Assembly: GCA_964036315.1 (NCBI GenBank)
Contig: OZ038479.1
Location: 56,795,246-56,859,245 of the forward strand
Reading direction: 5' to 3'
Source of the DNA: Acanthosepion esculentum
Lineage: Eukaryota; Mollusca; Cephalopoda; Sepiida; Sepiidae
DNA length: 64,000 nt
Shown: piece after piece, positions 36,541 to 49,007 of the stretch
Position numbering within the stretch: the first letter of the stretch is position 1
How the letters are laid out: each line of letters opens with the position of its first letter
Notes under the pieces: model-generated
What the model saw: the letters and a program-made list of their open reading frames with translations, nothing else
Database searches by the model: none
What the model was told of the DNA's origin: nothing
Program-made: the position numbers and the translations under genes

Positions 36541-38345
36541 ATGGCTTCCTGGGACAGCACACCGATGTCTGGGAAAGGTTGATTTGACTGCTCTATACAG
36601 GGAAGGGTGTATAATAACAGGGACCCTCCCAGAACAGAAATGCTTCAATTTTGCCACCACCTCATTTTCCATCAAAGCCAGTGGAAATGCTGATTCCAAG
36701 GGTGAACTAGCCTCCCCCAGCATTGACCAGATTTGCCATTTGCCTGGACCCACTCAAATAACTGTTAAGAGCCAAGAGCCTCTGAGCAAAAAATTTTTTG
36801 CTTTTCCACACTCACTGCCCCATTTTTTTTAAGGTCCAGAAGAACCTTTAGATCTTTCAAGCATTGTTGTTACAGATTCTTCCTTTCAAGTATGTCTGGG
36901 TCCACATGGCAGATGTTCTGCCCGGTATGATGTTTCAACTTGTAGTACATGGTGTTTTTTTGTGTGGGAGCTCTTCTTCTGACCTTCCCAAGAAGGAGCT
37001 CTGTGGTCCCTTGGTTGATACTTGTAGTGATAAAGGTGGTGGGGGCGAAGGTGGCGGTGTCAATGGCGGTAAGAGTAAAGACGGTGCCAGTGATTTCACA
37101 GGTGATATGGATTTTCTTGTGGTTGAGATCAAAACACGCTTATGTGGGGTTATTGGTCTGTCATGTTTTTCTGAAGATGGTTTAGACGAGGAAAATGTAC
37201 TACCTTTAGGGGACGCAGCTCCCTCTACGGATGTACTCTTGACTTTCTGCGTTTCCAGTTTTTTCCTCATTTTATAGAGTTTTTCGTTTTTTTTTTTTTC
37301 CTTGCTGGGGCTTGCAGGTGGTATCACCTTTTTAGTTTTTCTACAAATGAAACTCTTCCTCTTTTTTTAACTGTTGACTGGGAAGGCAGATGCTTTCTAC
37401 CTCCTTTTACAACCATCTTCCATTCTCCTTCTGTATTTTTGTCTGTGTTAGTTGTAGTGGGCATCTTCTTGGGGAATAAAGGCTTATATTTTTGGCTTTT
37501 TGTTTCTTTTGCTGGATAGACTGCAGAGAGGTGCTCGGTCTCTCTGCAGTGCCAACAAGACAGTTTGCTTCCAGATACAATGACTGCTACCCTTCTTCCG
37601 TTAATGGTAATCCAGTTGGCTGTCTTGTTGAAATGGTCACCACTTAACAGTAAATGGTACTTCCATTCACCCAACTTTTTTTAAGATAAATTTCCACGAA
37701 TTCCCTATATTGCATAAGGAATGCGCCAACATGTTGTCCTGAAAAAAACATTTGGAAATTCGTAGACAGACACTTTCATTCTGCATTGTCCTTGATATTC
37801 AACAATAACAATGCATTCCTTATTTTGTATGTACCTTCTTATCAAAGCTATGCAATCTTTGGAAGTTGGTAATAAAATTTTCTACATGGGGAAGTGTCTT
37901 CCCTTCACTATTTGTTGGATGTTGATTCCCGGGTTGGCCAACATTTTAATAATGTAATCATTGGAGGACTTGACAGTTTTGTTTAGTCTTCTTTTTTTCA
38001 ACAACAAATATTGTCACAATTCTGTCTTCGAAGGTCTTGAGTTCTGTCTTATTTACTATTATGCTGTCTGGAGCTGCCAGATGAGCATATTTATTCACTT
38101 CTTCGATAAATTGTCCAACATCAATAATGTATGTTGGAGGTGTTTTCTATGAGGAAAATGTTCCATTCTCAGCCTTCAGTTCATTGTCAGTGGTCAAATT
38201 TGCCTTTTCGGGTGCTCCATTTTTGGGGTTCTTTAAAATTTTTCCTGATCAATGCTGATCTTTTACAGGGGTTGCAGAAAGGGCTTTAGCAGCCATGCTG
38301 ATGTTCTCCTTGTTCATTAGGATAGTGTTGGGGAAAGATTCCATT
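36541..38345 (-). mobile_element. ORF1/gag-like retroelement, minus strand
   Basis: On minus, an ATG at 38,345 starts MESFPNTILMNKENISMAAK. Several stops and shifts follow, then a continuous stretch 37,674-37,324 with CWHC-X4-H-X4-Y. This is a zinc knuckle (CX2CX4HX4C) whose last Cys has become Tyr. The next frame, 37,327-36,935, overlaps it by four bases and is Ser/Pro/Lys-rich. A single frameshift would join them. Such proteins bind element RNA. No reverse transcriptase or endonuclease is present. The stretch 36,541-36,930 is probably the 3' part; I recognise nothing in it. Inactive copy. Confidence 0.6.
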
Positions 38346-39296
38346 GGTCACCGTTTGAATAAAAAATGAGAGAAAATATTGTTGCTTATTCAAATAAAAT
38401 TATATTTATTTAAATGTAGGATACACAAATTTTAACTGTAATTACTTCTCATGAAATTAAAGTTAGAAAGCTCTTCTCTGTGACTGTAAGGAAATGAATA
38501 TGAATAGTCTTTCAGTGAAGAAGAGAGGAAATGGAGTTGGGAGACAAGATCAAAGGGAATCCGCTGTTGATTTGGTGAGAAAGACAAGACGCCGAGGTGG
38601 ACTGGTGTCTCTTTACTGCTGTTAGTCCTTCTACCGAGTTGAATGAATGTTTGGTTTTTATGGTCTTGCTCCAGGGGCTTGTATTTATTTACTGGTGGGA
38701 ACTGATTTTATTGGCTATTTATTGTTTTATTAAATTGAATATTTGAAGTATATTTGAAACCAAGAAGGCTGCATGGAGCACTTGTATTGTGTGTTTATCA
38801 TTTGCTCCTTTGAATTGATGTTGTTCACTTCCGCCTACTCTACAATATGATAGGAAAAATGTCACTTCAAATGCAACATAATATAAAAAATATCAATGTT
38901 ACAACAACATAATTATAGAATAAAATATCCTGTAATTGTCCAATCAGTATCTGTGAAAGAAAAAAAACATACACGGAATTGACTCCACAAACACTATGTA
39001 ATAATAACAAAAGACAATCTGGGTAGGAAAGATCTGAACTGAGTCCTCAAACTGTGTAAACTGGCCTATTTTATTGGCTAAGAAAAATATCCCAGCATGC
39101 ATTTGTGGACTTCTACCTATGAAAGTGGAGGGACAAGTATTCTGCAGTCATTTCCCATTGAATTGAGTCATTCTCAATGGATTGTTTTTCTGTCTAGGAA
39201 TAGCCCAATTTTTGACTGAAGTCTTGTTACCGTGCATTTGATCTTTATATTTGTGACCATAGTTTTGCCCTGCTTTTTGTCCTGTATTGCAATATT
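38346..39296. other. Unassigned sequence between two ORF1/gag-like elements
   Basis: No coding frame of note and no match elsewhere in the window. It lies between divergent elements and may be the leader of one or both. 38,480-38,700 is less AT-rich than its surroundings. Confidence 0.35.
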
Positions 39297-40870
39297 TTGA
39301 GTTATACCTTTTTGGAACTTTTTTTTTTCATGTTTGCTTGCTGTGGTGAGACCACGGCCACTATGGCCAAGTCTCAGCCAATTGTTCCCCAGGAGAAGAC
39401 ACTGTCTCCAACTCCATCAGCCTGGACGTCCAATAGGTTCCCAAAAAGGATGCAGCATACTATAAGAAAACAAGAAAGGAATACCAGGATTGTACTAAGG
39501 GGAATGAATTATTCACCACCCAGGAAGCTCTAAATGCAGTCACTACAAGGACCGTTTCCATGTTGACGATGGATGTAAAAACTTGTAAATTGGTCGGCGT
39601 CAGTAGGGAGGCTATAGAAGAGACATTTTTCATGCTAGTTCCTATAATCATTAAAATGTCTAAAAATCATCCCCAAGATTTTATCCAAGCACTCTAACGC
39701 TATGTGGGATATCCTGCTAGTGACGAAGGAAGACGCAAAACAGATACCAGGAAATATACTTATGACTAAATCACTACGACTGTAGACTGAGTGTATGTGG
39801 AACCACTGGACAAGGATTACTATACATGGGGTGCTCTTGGACATGACAGAAAACCATGTGGGAGCCTTCTTTTTTTTATACGAGCAGGTTGTGTATGTCG
39901 CTTAGGTACTGAGCTAGGCTGGTGTGTCATTCGGAAGACTTCACAATACAAGTAATCCTGGACAGAAAGAACTTTCTTGACATCCCCAACACACTAACAT
40001 ACAGCGTGAAGTGGATCTTTTTCATTGTGGAGGGCAGAAGACACCACTGCTGGTTGTGTGGTGCTGCCTGGCACTTGGCCAAGATGTGTCCCAATCAGAA
40101 TTTGATGCTACAACCAGGTAAATCCAAAGATCCTCTGACAGAAGGCAAGCCTTGCAAGGCCCCCAAAGGTCCCAGTGAGCTGATGGAGGGGTTTAAAAAG
40201 GGTGTGAAGGTTGCCACCCATCCTCTCTCCCCAGAAGGATGTCCCGCAGCAACAACAGAAATATCACAAGGAGCTTCCACAGAAGTAGCAGCTCCAGAAA
40301 GAGCAAAAACCAGCTTCGACACCACCCTGCTACAATGAAGGCTTGTGCCTTCATTGTTGCTGATGCTGTCACCTTGGCACCACTCGCCACATTGGCTGAT
40401 TATCCAGCTTTCACATCACTCAGCTACAAACATTCATTGTCGCCAGTGGCGTCACTTCGGCAAACCTGAACCACTGCAGCAATCAACTATCCAGATTCAA
40501 CATCAACTCGTTACCTCGGCAACCCACCGCCGATGCCTCGAAATACTCGACTCGCTAAAGGCATTCCCTTTGCAGTCCTCCCCATTCATAGAACAGGCCT
40601 CCCAATGATGCCAATCTGACACCACCTTGGCAACCCACCACCATCACCTCGGCATACCTGACTTGCTACAAAGAATTCCCTTTGCAATCGTCATGACAGA
40701 CACATTTCAAAGAATAGGACTATCAACCAATGAATTGATCCATCACCATGACCTTGATCCACCAACACATGCATTGATCATATCCCGTGACCTCAGTCAA
40801 CTCCCAGTGCTACCCTTACACCTGATCACCATCCCGATGATCAGCCACTGAAACTGATATTTCACCTATT
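39297..40870 (+). mobile_element. ORF1/gag-like retroelement with CCHC knuckle, plus strand
   Basis: The likely start ATG at 39,363 reads MAKSQPIVPQEKTLSPTPSA. After shifts, 39,922-40,338 reads EDFTIQVILDRKNFLDIPN and then a zinc knuckle CWLCGAAWHLAKMC (CX2CX4HX4C, about 40,057-40,098) and a Pro/Ser/Thr-rich tail. The same family as 10,476-11,640, where the knuckle is lost. It binds nucleic acid in the element's RNP by analogy with ORF1/Gag proteins. The 3' part (40,340-40,870) contains a ~112-bp imperfect duplication (CCTCGGCAACCCACC near 40,512 and CCTTGGCAACCCACC near 40,624). No RT. Frames are broken at several points, so it is inactive. Confidence 0.6.
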
Positions 40871-40984
40871 TTTTGACATATCTGTACGACATGCTAAACA
40901 ATAAACATTGTTCAAAAACTCAATACTCGTTATTCCTTTCTCTCGTACCCAAACGCTTATTATAAGAAAATTTTTTTCTCTTTT

Positions 40985-43900
40985 CTCTTTGGATTTCGTA
41001 TTAGCAATATGTGTTTCCTCTCACTTCAATAAAGACAAGACACAAGTGCTTCAAAGACACAGATTGAAGATTGTATTGAACTGTTCGTAACTTCAACTTT
41101 GTTTCTATTTTGATCCTTCTGTAACATGTCTTGTTCATACATTTATTAATTGTTGCTTGTTTGAATTCCATCTTTTGTGTCCTTTCTTATCCAGATTCAC
41201 ATGAGTCTGAGAATATATTTTGTGGGACAGGATGCATGAAATTATGATAATTGTTGCAAAATTCTAAATGTTTTCCAAAAGAAATAACCTGCTCACTATT
41301 CAGTTCATTAATAAGTGAAGAAAAAAATCATTAAAATCAAATAATTCCTTTACATTTTGTAAATTTTGAAAAATAGGGTGGAATGATTTTTTTTTTTTTT
41401 TCATTTAAAAAAAAAAAATGTCTGCGTTTTGTTAGAATTTAAAGAAAAGTATACATAGTAATGAGCAATGCCTTTCTTTTTATTTTGCTCCATTCGTCAG
41501 GTTTATTTTTATTTTATTTCTGTCAGAAATGATTTTTGATATTATTTAGGATTATAATGTTTACCATACAAAGTGCATAAATTGGTTTCAATAAAATTTG
41601 TATTTTATATATATATTTCATAAAAATGTCATGTTTGGCACCGGATTGTTAGCACCAGCAGTGTCTGTGGCCATGAAAAAACCTTTAAGCATTGACTTTG
41701 AATAACTCTTCTATAAATGCCAAGAATTCTCAGGATTTTAAACTAGGGACCTCCACTAAATTTTTGATACCTAAATTTAAAATGAATTTTTAAAAATGAA
41801 AAAGCATTCTTGAATATTCCCATCAAATGAAATACTGTGATGCATTTCAAATAGAAATTATATTGCTTGGAATGCCAATTTGTTGTTCGCTTTCAGAAAA
41901 ATCGATAAATATCGTCCATTTTGACACAGTTATAAACAAAAGTTAATTCTCGATTTTAAAAATCCCTTAAAAATAAAATATATATTTGTGTCATGTTATT
42001 TGAGGAAATTGATCTGATTTGAAACAAATATTATTTACTTATAGCATAAAACGTAGTATACATGCATTTTAGCCATGAGGTCTTGTTTTTCTGACATGTT
42101 TGATTTATTGAGAGCTTGACGTGATGAAAAACCAAGTATGGTTGACCAGAAATTGACATAAATTGACGAAATCTAAGTGAAAGCTTTGGTTTTTAATTAC
42201 CTGGTAATTAAAAAAAGTGAAAAATCAACATCATATTTTTAGCAGTTATCTAATATTTTATTGAAATTTAGTTACTCTAGCCTTACTTTTTTTTATCAAA
42301 ATAACTCTCACAACAAAGAATTAACCTAAAAAAAGCAAAAAATATTTTTATGAAGTAGGAGTTAAAGTAAAAATAATTTAAAATGAAATTTCAAAATGTT
42401 ACACAAATTAAATAAGAACTTCAAATAGAAATTGGTATAATAAAAATTTAATTTAAGCTAAAGTAAAAACTATTTTTTAGTAGAATTATATTGGGTTTTG
42501 TTTATACACTAAAAAAATTATTTAAAAAATTTGGTACAAAATGACTTTTATTAAGCTTTTTCATTTTTAATAACAATATCATCTAACTGGATTAAATTAA
42601 GTCAGAATTTTAAAGAATTTATAAATTATTATAACTAAAATTTTTAAAAAATGAAAACAGTTCTTGTAAAAATTCATTATTCATTGAAATTTTTGTTTCT
42701 TAAGACAATGATGTCCTTAATAAGTCTTATTTATAAAAGCAATTAAAAGTTTTTCAAATTAAATAATGTCATAGTTTTATATTTCATTTTAAAAATTTTA
42801 TGTTTCGGAGCAAATTTACAGGAAATGAGTAGTAGTTTGAAAAAAAGAAACAAATGATTTACATCCCCAAAGAGTGCTGCTTTTAATAAAAACAATTTGC
42901 GATTGAAATTTAATTTCTCGAAATTTCATGGAATTAAGTAATATAAAAATTTTAAAAAATTACTTTCTTACCAACTCCAAGTTCTTGTGCCAGACACAAA
43001 ATTTAATTGGTAGAAACTGTCAAAAGGTGCACCTTTAAAAACAAGACAACCTCTGTGCAAAATCTTAAAGGAAAACACATTTATTTACATTATAATTTAA
43101 CTTGCAAAAAATTATAGTGCAAGAAGTGGGGGGGGGGGCATTGCACAACATTTTCCTTTTGTGCGCCTCTTTTGGTTGGATAACAATTTAAGGCAATAAA
43201 AAGATTACATTCAGAAACAGGAAAAACAAGATTTTTTTTAACCAATATTTCGAACGTGCTAGAAAGGATTAAAAAAACTTAATAAAATAATAAAAAAAAT
43301 ACTTTGGTCTTTTCTGTTAATAATAACAACATAAACATTTTGACGTTAAAACTTTGTTTTTAAGTTTGGGGTCTATTTTAATGATGTTCAGTTAATGTTT
43401 TTTCGTTTGTTTTTTTTTTAAATTTTAACAGAAGTGGAGGTGTCTATTTTAAACACAAGGAACCAAATCTTGGCTAACACCATTTATCCTTTTTTGTTCG
43501 ACTTTCATATACTTCTTCAAAAGTAATTTCCCGTTTCTAACGTGTTTTTCCTTTTCTTAATTAATTCTTTGTGACATTTCGTTTCAACTTCAACCTTGTT
43601 ATATGAACTGAACGAACAACATAAAAATTGGTTAGGTTGACGGAGAAATCATCACGTTTTCTTTTTCTTGTTGCATTTTCTGATTTTGAAATTGAAAGGT
43701 AAGTGGAAGAAGAAGAGAAATAATTTTGATAAAAAAGAAATCGTTATTTACTGACGTGCCACATCATTTTTTTCTTTTCTTTTTTTTCCCTGTTAAAATG
43801 AAAATAAATTCAACGATGATTTCAATTTCATCATGTCAGACATTTTGAAAAAATAATTTTAAAACTAAAAGAAATTAGTAAAATTAGTTGGATTTGTTTT

Positions 43901-44500
43901 TGTTATTTCGCTTTAATGTTTTTATTTAATTCAATCATCACAGTAAAACAAAACTTGACTTCGTTTTTATGGCTTTTAAATGAAAAATTTCCATGTTACT
44001 CTTAAAAATCTGTGCAGATGTTAAATTACATTGGAAATATTAATTATCATGGAATAGAAATTATATTTTTTAGGACGATTTTGATTTTTGCTGGAATGTT
44101 TTTTAAACTAAAAAAAGACATTTTTAAAAAAAAATAAAATAATAAGTAAAAGTTATCAACGAAAAATGTTAGTTTTAAAAATAATTTTTACTTCACACTC
44201 ACAGCGTAAGCAGCCGATTGCAAAAATATCCTTTTTTAGTAGAATTAAAAAAAATTTTTAATTTAAAAAATAACTTTGAAATCATTGTAGTCGACCGAAA
44301 AACTCGGTTTTTCTTAGAAAGAAAATCACAAATCGTTTTTTAATTTGTAAAATTGTTTTTTTATTTATAATTAAAGAATTTATTTAAAATTTTTCCATTT
44401 GGACGGCTGTTATTTCTACTTGATTCATTTTAGTGCTATTTTGAAAAGCTTAGGAAATCTCAGATAATACTTTTTTTTTATTCGTTACTTAGGAAAAACA
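40985..44500. other. Non-coding spacer of unit B
   Basis: Aligns with 9,610-10,315 and then 11,640-13,390 of unit A. From 43,940 to 44,500 it matches A only in reverse complement. A dispersed repeat copy is at 41,755-41,900. The block 42,490-42,790 looks like an inverted copy of the sequence at 45,480-45,640. A poly(G) run sits at about 43,130. Confidence 0.6.
41755..41900 (+). repeat. Dispersed ~170-bp repeat, copy 4
   Basis: Starts AATTTTTGATACCTAAATTT and includes GAAAAAGCATTCTTGAA and ATTTCAAATAGAAATTATAT; lacks part of the centre. Confidence 0.55.
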
Positions 44501-44826
44501 GAAGGTCGGGAAAAAATAAATTCAATTTTTATTTGCTTTATGGCATGCATACAACTTGTACGAAATGGATAATGAAATCGTTATGTGATACAAACGATCA
44601 AAGGATTTTTTGGTTAATAAATTAATTAATATTTCTTTTATTCTTCTTAGAACGTTCGAAATATTGATTAAGAAGATTTTTGTTTTTCAGGTGTGCCAAA
44701 TGTTAGGAAATTTTAGTGTCTTTTTTTGTGGTGAAAACCACTCAGATGCGAAAATCAAATAATTGTCTGATTTTAATGAAACTTTCAGGACATTATTACA
44801 AATGAAGTAATTAAATTAATTAATTA

Positions 44827-45267
44827 CTATTACACTCTCTCCCGTCATTCAACAATGGGTTACCCCAGGTACGACAGTCTGGATTGCTTATGTGGGCCTT
44901 TGACCATGGATTATTTTTGCCGTAAACTGTAAACACATGTGTGTTTGTTCCGCCTTAAACTGGCCTTATGTCTAATTTCCTCTCCTTATTTGAGGCAAAT
45001 AAATGCAATGAATAATGCTTGAACATCTACACTTCAACAATTTTAGTTTAAAAGTTAAGCAGGTGATTTTTCTCGAATTTGATATTAATTAACCAGTAAA
45101 TTTAAGTTTACCTGATAAAATTGAAGGTATTTTTTTACATTTTACAAACATTGATTTTGTTTCTTGAGAATTTTTTTTTTAAATTTAAATTCTAATTAAC
45201 AACAACAAAAGGAACTGCTGAATGACAGGAAGCAGCGGGGAGGGGTGCGAAAGGGAAAGTATAATAG
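44827..45267. mobile_element. Unit B-specific insertion with possible terminal inverted repeats
   Basis: Unit A is continuous here (around 20,120), so about 440 bp were inserted in B or lost from A. The left end, CTATTACACTCTCTCCC, and the reverse complement of the right end, CTATTATACTTTCCCTT, are similar. Less AT-rich, no transposase. The target-site duplication is unclear because both borders are AT-rich. Confidence 0.4.
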
Positions 45268-46099
45268 CGCCAAATATTTTTTTTTTTTTTTTTTTTTTTT
45301 TAATTCATGGCAAAAAAATGTTTTTGCATCGGTTACCCCCGACCTCCTCGCCCTTATTTAATTTTATGAAATTTTGACATGCTCAGTCTTTATATTACTC
45401 GAAAAGGCAGATCACCTTGGAGAATTTAAATAATTTTATTTTATTTTTTTTTTTATATAACAAGACCTCCGGTAACGAAAAATCTACTTTGAATCATAAA
45501 ATAAAAATACAATAAAAACTAAGACATTATTTAAGTACAAAAGCTTTTAACTGCTTTTAAGACATTATGGACACTATTGTCTTTAGAAAAAATTTTTCGA
45601 TGAATAATGACTTTTTACAAGAATGGTTTTCATTTTCAGAACGACAGAAAAAATATTAGACAAACTTCCGTCTGACAACACCTCCAACAACAACATACCC
45701 TGGTATAAAAATAAATTTCTGCAATATTTTAAACAAAAAGTTAAGTTGCTAATATCACTTTCAAATTTAACGTTAAATGAAATCAGTTAATATTTCCCAA
45801 ATTAAGTATATTTAAGAAAAGTATATTTTATTTTTGAAGGATTTTGTAATTACAATTACATTATGATGACAGATTGCTAAAGATTGTGCTAAATTTGCTT
45901 ATTGGAAATATTAAGTTTAATCTATTATCCTGAAATTAAAACTAAAAGCTTTGAGAAAGATGATTCATTTTTCAAAAATAATTTTAAATCTTAGGTATCA
46001 CGTTTCTGTGGAAGTATCTATTTAAATGTCTTTTGAAGTTACATTTTGATTTTATTTGAAAAAAATAGCTTAATGTAGTACCGCCAAATAAAAGTAATA

Positions 46100-46260
46100 C
46101 CTAAATTTTGAAATGTATTTTTCAAAATGAAAGATGTTTCTTGAAGCTTTTTAGTTTCACTTTCAAGGTAAGAAATTAAATTTAATTTTACAATAAGCAA
46201 AATAGTTTTATGTATTTCAAACGGAATTCAAATTAATTGAAAATACTTTTTTATTATTGA
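46100..46260 (+). repeat. Dispersed ~170-bp repeat, copy 5
   Basis: Sister of 20,985-21,150, with TTCTTGAAGCTTTTTAGTTT and AAGCAAAATAGTTTTATG. Confidence 0.5.
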
Positions 46261-46570
46261 TAAAATGCTAAAATATTTGATAGGTACAAATCTTTCATTT
46301 TTATCATGGAGATGGGCTTTCTAGGAAGTAATGACAACTATCTTGACAAATTGATGTTTGGAAACATTTTCTAAGGGGTCTATACCTACAATTCCTTGAC
46401 AAATATAATGTGAATGCCTTTTTTATATATTTTTTTAACTACACAACAATCAGAACATACTCAAAGCAATCTAATATTTTATTGGAATTTAGATACTTTG
46501 GCTTGATTGTCTAATGTATGAAGACACTTAAGGAAATGTCAGAAAATTACCAGTGAATTTTTAACTTTAC

Positions 46571-46948
46571 TGTTGTAATATAAACAAAGGATTTTGAGAT
46601 TGTGGCGGGGTGGCACCTAACCGATTGCTCTCCCAACAACTACCAAAAATACAGGGTGTGGGGAAAGTGATGGGAGATAACAGAAAACAACACTGTTTGG
46701 AAACCATAGCAACTTGAGGAACAAAATGCCCACAGGACTGACTTTATAAAAAAAAGTTTCTTGCTGACATGTTTTCCCCCAGCTTTTATTGGCATGAAGC
46801 ATTTTATAAAGACCTGGATCTTCACCAGTTGTAGAGAGGTCTGTATCTAGCTTGACATGCCAAATTTTTCAGCAAAAAACCCGGATGCAACTAGTGTTGA
46901 CAAACGTGCCCATATGTGATTCGAGGTGTCTTTGCATCCGTACTGACA
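46571..46948 (-). repeat. 3' LTR of copy B element
   Basis: Begins TGTTGTAATATAAAC and ends TACTGACA on the plus strand; aligned with 21,448-21,805. Confidence 0.75.
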
Positions 46949-46984
46949 CGTGTTCATCGCACTCCCTTCTGATCTCCTGATCAC

Positions 46985-47700
46985 AGATACGACAGCTTTT
47001 GTCGAGTGCTTCTCTGACGTGGGACTGGTTTATGTTCTTTCACCTTGTCCCCATGGGATTCTTCTTCCGTGGGATCATCTGGCCTATGCACATGCACAAG
47101 GATTTCATCCTCACTTTTGGACATATCTTCTCTACTTGTTGAAGATTGTGACCTCAGGAAAGGACAAAGGTCCCTCACATGGCAGGGCGTGTCCCCTCCA
47201 CTCCGTCTGATTGTGGACTGACAAGTTCAGTAATTCATCCCTTTCTGAAAATTGTTGTACATCGGTTGTGTAGGGCCTTTACCTGCACAGTTTCCCACCT
47301 TGTACATGTTATGGCCCACCTCGGGCATAGTTGGAGGTACTGAATCAATCCATTTAAGCTGAACCTCATATCTGTAGACTTGATTTGTGGGTGCAGTCAG
47401 TGGTGAGGTGTTATCTTTGGGGGTTATATTGTACCAGTAGGTGGCCTGTTCAACACTACACTTCATCCTGGCAGCAATCCTCTTGACATATTTGTGACAC
47501 CACTTTGTTATTCTATTACTTACTGAAATAGATGTGATAACTAGATTAGGTAGCATCTGTATTATGCAGTCTGTGCAGCTATTAATGGTCCCAACACCAC
47601 AGCACACCCACATTCTGCCACTGATCATCTCCATATCTATGTGCTTTCCAATCCACAACTGACATTGCTCTGCACTAATGATTGACTGAGTCAATAAGAG
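46985..47700 (-). pseudogene. Integrase C-terminal region with protease-like remnant (copy B)
   Basis: The open piece 47,227-47,694 reads IISAEQCQLWIGKHIDMEMI and then, without a break, VKRIAARMKCSVEQATYWYN and MPEVGHNMYKVG. The first part resembles a protease-like stretch; the second is the integrase C-terminal region. In copy A stops separate the two, while here one frame crosses the deletion junction. The catalytic DDE core is absent. Confidence 0.6.
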
Positions 47701-47773
47701 CTGAAAACTATTCCCCAGTCGACCAATACATTGACTACAGGCACCAATGCATTTATGTCTGATCAGAGAATGA

Positions 47774-48273
47774 TGTTGTATACCCCCTCTCTTTTGGGGA
47801 AGGTCTTGGCCACTGTGCTAAATAAGCAAAATGTTGTATACTCTTCCTTGTTGGAAGGTGATTTTGATGGAGTTGATTCCATAATTTTGTATCTTCCCTC
47901 ATGGCTATCTTCTCCTGGTAGAGTGTTGAAATGTTTTTGGAGTTTTGAGATGAAAGAGAACTTCAACAAAATGGATTTTAAACTTATCTATTGTATTAAA
48001 CATGCCAACGTGTACATTTTTTAACTAGCCAGTGGGGGGGGGGTCACTCTATCACCCCTACTGGGGAGCAAGTTCTCCGAGACACAAAAACATCTACTAT
48101 GTATGATGTATAAAAACTTAACTCACTGGAATCACTTTCTATCTCTCTAACATTTTCATGTCTGTCTCAGCCAATCAAAATCAACATCCCTATTTAGTGA
48201 ACTATCTGACCTTAAAGGTCAGCCTCAGAAGGTCTGTCACTAAAAAATTATAGTCTGAAACTATTATTTAACA
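47774..48273. mobile_element. Nested 500-bp solo LTR
   Basis: Begins TGTTGTATACCCCCTCTC and ends CTATTATTTAACA, with an exact 4-bp repeat ATGA on each side (47,770-47,773 and 48,274-48,277). Unit A has the uninterrupted site (GAATGTGACTGG near 22,646). TG...CA ends, a short target-site duplication and no coding capacity fit a solo LTR of a different family from the host element. The frame at 47,731-48,024 is incidental. Confidence 0.7.
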
Positions 48274-48282
48274 ATGAGTCTG

Positions 48283-48991
48283 GTTTGTTTCCCTGATCTG
48301 TTTCCTTGGACATTTCTGTGATAGATGGCCTAGTTTGTCACAGTGATAGCCACCATATGACTCTGTCTTCTCGCTGGCTCCCACTTTGCCCAGTTCGTTG
48401 ACTCAAACAACATCTGGTCAAGTGATTAGTACCACCACATCTGTGACAGATGATATCATTCTGTGTGTCATTCACAGAAGTCAAGTCTATACTGAGTTGT
48501 TCAGGCTTTGCGACTGCCACAATCAATTCTGCTACCAGTGTATCATCCTTCAGAATGGTTCTAGTCTGGTCTTGACATCCAGTGTATCCATTTGACAGGA
48601 AGCACAAAGCAGCTTCTTGATGTACTCGGGCAACCCTGCTACAAATGCACATACAAGTCCATGGTCAGACACCCTTCCATACAAGGTTGACCGCATGTGG
48701 AGGTCTGTCATGTAAACATTGACAGATTTGTTTGAATTCAAGTAGATAGCTACAAACTGATTGTATGCTACAAAGTGATCTGTGGCAAGGGCAATGTATA
48801 GGGCATTCCTGATATGACCTATATCTTGCTGAGTTTATGGAACAGATTAAATACACCTCTCATCAATCAGTGCTAGAAGAATGCTGCACAGATAACAGAC
48901 AAGTTCAGCCTTTTCAAACATTCAACGATAGACCCTGGTCAGAACCATCAAATTCAAGGACTAGCTTCAGGTTGAATTTGCTGACAGCCAT
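48283..48991 (-). pseudogene. gag gene, broken (copy B)
   Basis: ATG at 48,991 (minus) reads MAVSKFNLKLVLEFDG, with the capsid stretch NSNKSVNVYMTDLHMRS and AFVAGLPEYIKKLL (48,550-48,741), typical of Ty3-type Gag. Two knuckles follow: CHRCGGTNHLTRC is intact in the 48,338-48,652 frame, while the second, GYHCDKLGHLSQKC, has Gly for its first Cys. Copy A shows the opposite loss. Frameshifts separate the pieces. Confidence 0.65.
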
Positions 48992-49007
48992 GAGTGCCAA
49001 AATAGCT

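Noticed and set aside
36584..36832. Plus-strand frame of 82 codons next to the minus-strand retroelement
   Set aside because: It overlaps the element's 3' part and has no recognisable domain; an opposite frame (36,535-36,753) is equally open.
36864..37277. Plus-strand 137-codon frame rich in Gly and Ser
   Set aside because: It is the complement of the Ser/Pro/Lys-rich minus-strand frame at 36,935-37,327, which continues a recognisable ORF1/gag-like protein.
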